Below are positions 57,291 through 64,000 of a stretch of 64,000 nucleotides of DNA, piece by piece. The stretch is taken from positions 39,758,795 through 39,822,794 of the forward strand of contig OY720633.1 of NCBI GenBank assembly GCA_963169105.1, written 5' to 3'. The first letter of the stretch is position 1; every line of letters starts with the position of its first letter. Position numbers and translations under genes: made by a program. The notes beneath the pieces were generated by a model. It did no database searches and was not told the DNA's origin. It worked only from the letters and a program-made list of their open reading frames with translations. The DNA comes from Ceriagrion tenellum. Lineage: Eukaryota > Arthropoda > Insecta > Odonata > Coenagrionidae.

Positions 57291-58063
57291 TATATTTTCT
57301 CCATATACACCCCACTCTGCCAGTCAGATCCTTTCTCAGTTTTCTACTTTTGCCGGCCGTCCCGCACAACCCAATTAATTTTTAATGCGTAATCTATAGT
57401 AGCTTTCCAGTCATCCGAAAAAATGCCACGTACTGTCATACTGAGTTTAGTGTTCATATTAAAATGAAATCATACATTTATGGCCGCAAAAGTTCGCATA
57501 AAAATGAATTATTTAGGCCTTCATGTAATTTATGTACTCATATGGTCATAAATATGCCTTTAAAAGTTATCTATCTATGGAATTTGCCTTTCCTCCCGTA
57601 TTGATCTGTAATCTGTTAGCACGCGCAAATTGCTTTCGGATTTTGAGATTAATGAAAGGGACAAAGAGAAGCGGCAGGTGGAATCAATTTTATTTCAGTA
57701 GTATTTCCCCAAGGTCAGGGGGAGCGTATCACTCCATTGAGTTGAGCAATGGGTCAAAAGATCCACGGTTCAAAACCGATGTGATATCGTTTCTATGCTT
57801 CCCATCCCTGACCCAAGCGGCGTCGCTCGATCACCATCGCAAACCGCTCGCCGTGCCCTAAAGGGAGTGACATTGATCCCCATATTTTAAAGGTATGAAT
57901 TTCACACGCTGCTGGACACGTTTTAGATGATCTTGCAATTCGACCATCAAAGCGTCCTTCTGGGTGAAGAGTGAGGCTGAGCCAAGCGCACAAGTTTTGG
58001 AACAATGTAGACCTTCAGGGATTTAGGGCTCAAGTGCATACCCTGTGCCACTTCATATATTTT
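57291..58063. other. Spacer between duplicated segments
   Basis: No gene recognised. A 109-residue plus frame (57532-57861) and a 70-residue minus frame (57793-58005) have no motifs. Confidence 0.45.
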
Positions 58064-58220
58064 CAATCCATTAATACATTTAACAAAGCATCAAGGATAT
58101 TCTACAGCGCACAAATATATGTACCTGAATAGTATAATCGTTGGTATCTCACTGGCATTAAATTAATGTGGACTTCGAAATTAATGTCTAAATTGTGAAA
58201 AATAGTCGCAGCCGCCATTT
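58064..58220 (+). repeat. 150-bp direct duplication, copy 2
   Basis: Second copy, about 920 bp downstream in the same orientation. It stops at gccgccattt, where a SINE begins. The sequence that follows copy 1 (atattttctccat) reappears after the SINE at about 58452, which suggests that the SINE and some neighbouring sequence were inserted into this copy. Confidence 0.85.
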
Positions 58221-58421
58221 TGCCGGCCTCGGTGGCGGCGGGGTAAAGTCCTCGGGTAAAGTCCTCGCATGCCAAACCGAAGGCCGCGGGTTCGAGTCCC
58301 GCCTGGGTAGGATATTTACACCTCCCTGGGCATGGTTGTGTGTGTTCGTCCCAGTATTGAATACCTAGTAATTGGCTTCGGCTGTTAGGTATAAAGAAAT
58401 TGTTATTATTATTATATATAA
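58221..58421 (+). mobile_element. tRNA-derived SINE
   Basis: The head has a gcctcggtggc start, a tRNA-like middle and a perfect B-box region (gggttcgagtccc), followed by a ~100-bp body (tgggcatggttgtgtgtg... ggctgttaggtataaag) and a (TTA)n tail at about 58402-58415. A 13-bp tandem duplication (ggtaaagtcctcg at 58242-58254 and 58255-58267) lies in the D/anticodon region and would disrupt a tRNA fold. No clear target duplication was found. Confidence 0.8.
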
Positions 58422-59019
58422 AGCGTAAGGACTTTTTTTGTAAGAACTAGTAAAATATTTTCTCCATCATCAAACCAAAGTTAATATGTTCTTTCTTTGA
58501 TAATTATCACGTTAACTAACCGATAGTCTGTGGTATTACATCCATAAAAGCCAAAATCTCAGTTAACATTGAATTAACGAAAAGGCTAACTTGCAGTTAA
58601 CGTTCATCCGGCATTAAACAATCAAAATCTGATGGAATTACGGAAACAATTGAATATTTCATAGCATTGATGAATACTTTCCGCCTGGTCTGCTTGAGAA
58701 TAGAGATTTAAAATAAATTGTTATTTGGCTTACTTTTTGAATGGTGGAAAGAAATTATCTAGTGCTGTTCCTCTTAAGTTGTTTATTATCATTGTTTAAT
58801 GAGCACTGTTACCTGGAAAATGACGTTTAGACGATTTAATCGACGAGGAAGAAACAACTGAATTGGAATGGTACCATGTGATATCATTTCACCGTTCTAA
58901 ACATAGCGAAATTCCACAAAGTTTCGCATGCCTCCATGAGTTTAACATATGTCGTCATTTATACGTCGATTTATTGGTAACCATCTTGTTTCTTTGAGGA
59001 CATCTACGTTGTATGGCGG
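58422..59019. other. No gene seen
   Basis: AT-rich and unassigned, apart from the return of the duplication's downstream sequence near 58452. Confidence 0.45.
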
Positions 59020-59252
59020 AGAAAGGGTGGAGAGAAACCCGTCGTCGGCATTTCCCCACTCTTGGCACCTCATTGTCTGGGATTTGAAGTTCCATCTAAT
59101 AGACAGATTACATCTCTTGGACTAACTACTTCATAGAATCCAAGTGCGGGATGGGGATTTCACTTGAAGACCTCCGCCTCTGCCCGCGTTCGAACTCAAA
59201 CCCTCGGGATGGGTGGCCAGCACTATTACTTTATTGCAAAACATCCCACTGG
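59020..59252 (-). repeat. SINE-like dispersed repeat, copy 2
   Basis: Related to 41990-42182. On the minus strand it carries tcccgagggtttgagttcgaac, resembling a tRNA B-box region, with a gcgggcagaggcgg flank and an agagaaacccgtcgtcggca block at the other end (plus-strand reading). Confidence 0.5.
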
Positions 59253-60097
59253 AAAACCCTTGAATTCCTGATTTGCCGGAAAATCTGATTTATATAACTC
59301 GTTATCATTAAAGTGTTTGAATTACTGAGGGCTACTGAGTACTGGGTGATGGGTTCAACTATAGGCCTTACCTTCGAAAGAAAATTTACCACCGCTGCTA
59401 GTGGTTAGAAAAGAAAAAGGGAAGGCTTTACTTAGTGGAAGTTATCCATCACGAAAAAATTAAAATAACTTTGTTTGACCTGAAGATGACGAACAGTGTC
59501 GAAACCCGGGTCGTATCAATAGAATCAGTGAAATGGAATTGACAGATTTATTTCAATTCTTCTATCCTTCCTGTTAGATTTTGCATGGGTAACTTATTTT
59601 GATGTGCAGGCCAGAGTCAGCCTCCTGTTCTAGTTTGTAGGTCCAATGGAATAGTTTCCATTTCCGAAAGCCACGTATAATTTAGAATAAAACAGTATTC
59701 TTCAATTTAAGGTATGTTACAGATAAAAGTTGTAGCTTGACTTCGAACTGAATTCGTTCTTTCAGTTCTCACAAATTTAGTATCACGGGACTAAGTTTTC
59801 TATTTAATAATTTTTGAAATCTATAATCCCGTTCACAGATTCAAAAAAAGAGGGATAAAAACCATTTATGTTGCTCGGAGTGAGCACCTTTGAACAGATT
59901 TGTAGAGTGATTGATTGTTAGAGTGAGTGACATGAAGTAATTTTTGGTTATGTAGAGATTAGAGCAAAGTTTTGTGTACGTCTTTTTATTTGTGATATCT
60001 TTAGATAAAATGGAAAATGTTTATTTTACCAATTTTGTTTTTTTCGCCTATCTCAGCTATTTTAACCCGTCTCCTCATGGAAAATAAGATATATTTC
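59253..60097. other. No gene; isolated half hairpin core
   Basis: At 59480-59512 the minus strand reads gggtttcgacactg then cgtcatcttcagg, a clear half of the hairpin core without a partner arm nearby. No coding signal. Confidence 0.45.
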
Positions 60098-60132
60098 TGT
60101 GTTTCAGAGTGACACAGAGAATATTATCATGA
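60098..60132 (+). mobile_element. 35-bp CR1/L2-like LINE fragment
   Basis: Encodes VFQSDTENIIMT, a conserved LINE block, isolated from any other LINE sequence. The same block recurs at about 60446-60483 as part of a longer copy in the same orientation. Confidence 0.6.
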
Positions 60133-60429
60133 CGTTCTCCATCCACCTCACGCACACATCCATTCTTCCTTCCATCTTAAGACACTTTGGACATAACTCC
60201 CCGATTCCCATTGCCTTTCACCCATCTGATGTGGCAACCAATCGGCCTGTAGGAACTTCTCCTCTATCAATCACTCCGGGGGTTGAATTTATTTCTCCTA
60301 TCCCGTTGCTTGGCTCATCCTTTCTCACTCTATCGTTGTTTAGAAGAAGAAAGGATATTTTCGGATATGAAATAATTCTGCTCGGTCCTTGCACCGGTTA
60401 AACATAAACGATATTGAGGTTATGTCCGT
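60133..60429. other. Sequence between two LINE blocks
   Basis: About 300 bp without LINE similarity lie between two copies of the same short LINE block. The 100-residue frame (60099-60401) has no recognised domain. It could be an insertion or filler from a rearrangement. Confidence 0.4.
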
Positions 60430-60740
60430 GGGAAATTCAGAACTGGTGTGATTCAGAGGACACGGAGAATATTATTATGACGCCTCACTATATCTCTAGA
60501 GTTAACAGAGGCGATAAATAAAGAGAGATAGATAGCCGTACAGATAGATACAAAAACTCGCTCTTTCCGCAAACAATAAGCGACCACAATAAAAACTGAG
60601 CTCCACTAAGTACACTCTCATAAGACACGCCACCATTTCATCTTCCATAACCATATCCCTTACATCTTTACAAGGTTGGTGTCCTGACGCCCCCTGCCAC
60701 ACGTCCATGTGGCGGTTCGCAGGGTAGCACGTAGATGTGA
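60430..60740 (+). mobile_element. CR1/L2-like LINE 3' end
   Basis: The plus strand starts at KFRTG in the RT C-terminal tail, continues past the terminal codons of ORF2 into the 3' UTR, and ends with the intact stem-loop region (CCCTGC opposite GCAGGG) and gtagatgtga. It is 5' truncated. Confidence 0.85.
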
Positions 60741-61958
60741 GTTTTAACTCTCAGGTTGCTGTTTGTCCGAGCCGAATTTTAAGTATGTTAAGCGAGCAGA
60801 CATATGCCATTTAACTTAAGCGTGTAGAAAGTTTTCTTTTAATATTAGTAACGTCAAGCTGTGACTAGCTGGTATCGTGGAAATTACTCATATTGCATTT
60901 ATGTCATCTAAAATAATTGGACTCGTCATTACGAACAAATTGCCTCGTGGAGTCGTGTCGAATGTCTCATATCGAGTTTTTCCCCCATTTTCTCCGCTCT
61001 TTCATATACTGTACACAATGAAATACGATGGCAGCGAATCAACCAAAGAATTCTTACCGTGAGCGCGTCGTTAGTTTGTTTATAACCCAATTTGTCATCT
61101 TAACAAATTTTCCGACTAAAATTATCTTGTTACGAAATTGGAGTTCTGTTTCCTGGCTACTTTTTAAAATAAAATTTGCCATGAGAATACTTTTATTTTA
61201 TTTTTTATTTTTGATTCAGAAAACAAAATACCATGTTTGATAAATTTTCAAATTTATTTCAAATTCAAATCATGTTTGATAAATTTTCAAATTCACGTGC
61301 GGATTTTAGAATTAGTTTTATCATTTAAAAACTACTTATTGTCTTTTTCTTTTAAATTTATTTAATCGCAGTGAATAATAGTAATAATAGCTAGTTTTAA
61401 CTCCAAGTAGATTTATCGTGTCATAATTTGAATACCGATTTAAGTCGTTATGTAAAATAATATGTTTAGTGATATTTAATAGCGGAATTAATACTAATTA
61501 GAGAAACGTGGTGGCAAGGCAAAGTTGGATGGTATGTATTCACGTTCAAAAATCAAATTCCGGAGTGAATACATTGAATTTTGTGATAATGTCTTTTGTT
61601 GAACTTGGCGAAGAGCTTGGGTTTAAATATTTCCATCCGGGTGCCCAAAATTCTTTCATGGTATCTCGTCAAATGCCTCATAATCCATGTGCCTCTTTAT
61701 CAAAATAATCTTTTTTTATTTTTATCTCTCCTGGATTTTTGCCATTGGTTGTTCATCACTGCCTTTAAAGTGATCGTTTGTTATGGTCTCTATATCTTTT
61801 TTGTTCTTTATTGTATTTATGTCTTGATATCTTTACAATTGTTTCCTTGCTCTGTTATATGTTTGAAGCATTATCAATTTATGAAGTAATTATTTATTTA
61901 ATGAATGGACTCATTTGTGTTCATTTGGTGACCCCGCACAACAATTAAGTGTGTATAG
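60741..61958. other. No gene seen
   Basis: AT-rich. A short direct repeat, catgtttgataaattttcaa, occurs at about 61231 and 61271. Open frames of 60-97 residues, including a hydrophobic one at 61596-61889, show no recognisable family. Confidence 0.45.
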
Positions 61959-62166
61959 TGGGAGAAAATCAAATACTTTATAACATTCCACTGCAATTTA
62001 TTCTTCCCCTACCGGTATCACCGGTATCAACGCTAGTGCGTCATTTTCAAGGTTAAATTCTCCATTCTCCAGAGAATGTACCCTTGAAAGTGACGCTCTA
62101 GCGTTGAAACCGGTCGGGGAAGAATAAATTGCAGTGGAATGTTATAAAGTATTTTATTTTCTCCCA
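61959..62166. repeat. Long hairpin repeat G
   Basis: Arms of about 100 bp (61959-62062 and about 62070-62166) are close inverted copies containing atactttataacattccact, gcaatttattcttcccc, the accggt...tcaacgctag core and gcgtca...tttcaagg. The left arm has a 10-bp tandem duplication (accggtatc repeated). It is bracketed at a distance by ttaagtgtgtayagtg at 61945-61960 and 62211-62226, a possible 16-bp target duplication. Confidence 0.85.
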
Positions 62167-64000
62167 TCAGAATGTTATTACACACAGTAGAGCCTTCAAC
62201 AGTTGAACTCTTAAGTGTGTACAGTGTTGTTTTCATCATTTATGTATTGTGTAATTTGTTTCCTAATCTTAAAATTAGAGGACATCGCGCGTTAGATCAA
62301 TGAATTCATTTTCATTCATTCATTCCATTATTTAAGTTCTCTCGAAATTTCAAGCGGGGTATATTTTGTGTGATCGATGTCGAAAATTAGGGCTTTATTA
62401 TTAACTTATCGACGTTATCCGAGGTTCGTTTAAGGAGAGACATCGTCGAGTTGCGCATCGGCTTGGGGACGATGGGTTTGAGCAACCATTCACCGTGAAA
62501 ATGGATCAGGAGGCATTTCTCCCGGGAAAGTGAATCCCCCTCTTTTCCGTCCCCGCAAGGGACGACGTCGGCTGCGGTGGTGGTGGCACTGCCCACTGCC
62601 TCGCTTCTAATCAGGTCGCATATACCCTGGACGCGCCGCTGAGGAAACATCAATTACGTCTCCACGGTAATGCGGACCTTCGACCTCAGTGGTCGACAAG
62701 CAGATTGTCCGCAGTCCATTCCACTTTTCAACGCCTTGGGGTCAAGTGACAATCGCCCACCGATTCAGAGGGCAGCCGAGAGAGGCGCTCGAAAAGGATT
62801 AAAAAAAAACTCGGCCGCTTTGCCGATACGATCTGATTTCTTGTCGGGAGCAAATCTGCTCTGATAATGGTTATAGTCGTTAAAAAAAATATATTGGTGT
62901 GGTGGAAGAGATGGTGTGGTATATTAAAGTGGAATGTATCGATCGGGGAAGAAATGGTCGCTCAATGTGCTGCGGGTGCGATAAAGCCGGCTCAGGGCGA
63001 AGAGGAGGCCATGATGCATGGCACGTGTGATGAACATATTCATTTTCTCATTCTTATCATCACGGTCAATGAAAATTAATTTTCTGACTAATATTTTGCG
63101 TCGTAGAAATAAATAACTCAATGGGCATTATACTGTTAATAGAATTAAATTTCATCTTGATGCTCCACCAGGCCTCGCCCGAAGCTTTTAAAGGTAATCA
63201 GAATCCATGATTAATTAATATTCTTCAGGAGCAGTTTAAACATCAATGAAATAGTCCCACAAAGATTTGGAGAATATAAAAGAATAGCGGAAACTCTGAG
63301 AGGTGGGGGAAACTGAGTTATTTGACACTTATTGCGATACTATTATTTATTGAAAACAACTATTGAATGAGAAATGGCTGGGAAGAATTACAAAGGAAGT
63401 CTTAGGCCCAGTTTTATCATCTCCGGTTTCTATTTTCTCTGTAAAAAAACTGTTAGATGCATGAATCGAAAAGTTCAAACCATTTATCCAACAAATCGAT
63501 TCCAGAATTATGTGAATTTTAGCTGTTGTAACTATAATGATGTTTACGTATTAAATATAATTCTGGAAAAAGGGTCATTCTACTGTTTTAAATAATATAA
63601 AAAATTACGAAATGCCATCTAGAAATGTTTATTTTTTCGTACAGTAAATAATGATACATAGCTCCCATATTTAAGCATGATATTTTATATAATTTAGGTC
63701 TTGGATAAGCTTTAATCTATACAACGCGTTGAAAATATATTTACTTTTATCATGAAAAATTAGCATATTGCTGCCTTTTGCTTCAAGTATTCTTTCGAAG
63801 TTTTAATGCATGCAATCTTTTCGTTGGCCACCCCAAAGCCACGGCTTATGGATATGGATACTTCTAACTGTCATTCACCATAATGACTATGACAAATACT
63901 TTGGCCAGTAAGTGAATGTAAGAACCACCATCTCAAATTATATTTAAAGTTACCTCAGATTAGGCTAGAGTATCGAAAGTAGCTTCCTAACTGAGGCTAA
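62167..64000. other. Unassigned; GC-rich patch at 62400-62860
   Basis: No gene recognised. The segment 62400-62860 is CpG-rich against AT-rich flanks and holds frames on both strands (62387-62653 minus, 62670-62864 plus) without domains. The rest up to the end is AT-rich. A 73-residue plus frame (63374-63595) has no motif. Confidence 0.4.

Noticed and set aside
692..62166. CRISPR-like or bacterial attachment-site structure from repeated hairpins
   Set aside because: The hairpins differ from one another, are far apart without regular spacers, and the window is clearly eukaryotic.
1..64000. A multi-gene host defence or metabolic system
   Set aside because: No set of host protein-coding genes could be recognised on either strand; identifiable proteins all belong to mobile elements.

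Overview
This window looks like intergenic or deep-intronic DNA from a repeat-rich animal genome, most probably an arthropod. The base composition is AT-rich. There is no operon-like gene packing and no credible host protein-coding gene. The recognisable content is eukaryotic mobile DNA: two LINE families, a Tigger/pogo element, a mariner, tRNA-derived SINEs and many long hairpin (fold-back) elements. The organism cannot be fixed from the sequence alone.

Layout. 1-6800: two long hairpin repeats (692-837, 1619-1816), otherwise unassigned. 6800-12900: 3' pieces of a CR1/L2-like LINE (6817-7620) and three decayed pieces of an RTE-like LINE (8833-9200, 10830-12172, 12546-12900). A tRNA-derived inverted SINE pair sits inside the second RTE piece. 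12900-16700: no gene, but strong purine/pyrimidine skews. 16731-19032: a complete Tigger-like DNA transposon with matching terminal inverted repeats, a TA duplication and an intact transposase ORF, the best protein-coding gene here. 19-23.5 kb: unassigned. 23.5-25.1 kb: LINE copy with one frameshift. 25.5-31.1 kb: two hairpins and a MITE-like element. 33.1-34.9 kb: LINE copy next to an internally deleted mariner. 38.0-41.5 kb: the longest LINE copy, with endonuclease and reverse transcriptase regions almost intact. 42-49.4 kb: diverged direct repeats, one RTE tail, three LINE 3' ends and one hairpin. 50-52.3 kb: GC-rich islands and a hairpin split by an RTE insertion. 55.6-62.2 kb: an RTE tail, a ~150-bp direct duplication whose second copy is followed by a SINE, a SINE-like repeat, LINE 3' ends and a last hairpin. 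62.4-62.9 kb is GC-rich and unexplained.

How the parts relate. The LINE copies share a 3' end carrying two RNA stem-loops with compensatory changes, followed by short ATCTAC-type repeats; this is the expected template-recognition end for the LINE's own reverse transcriptase. The SINEs and RTE tails are retroposed pieces, several with target-site duplications. Several otherwise different hairpins share a core like GTTTCGAC followed by a TCATC/TCAGG-like motif, which suggests one amplification mechanism acting on variable arms. The two strongest leads are this hairpin group and the covarying LINE 3' structure.
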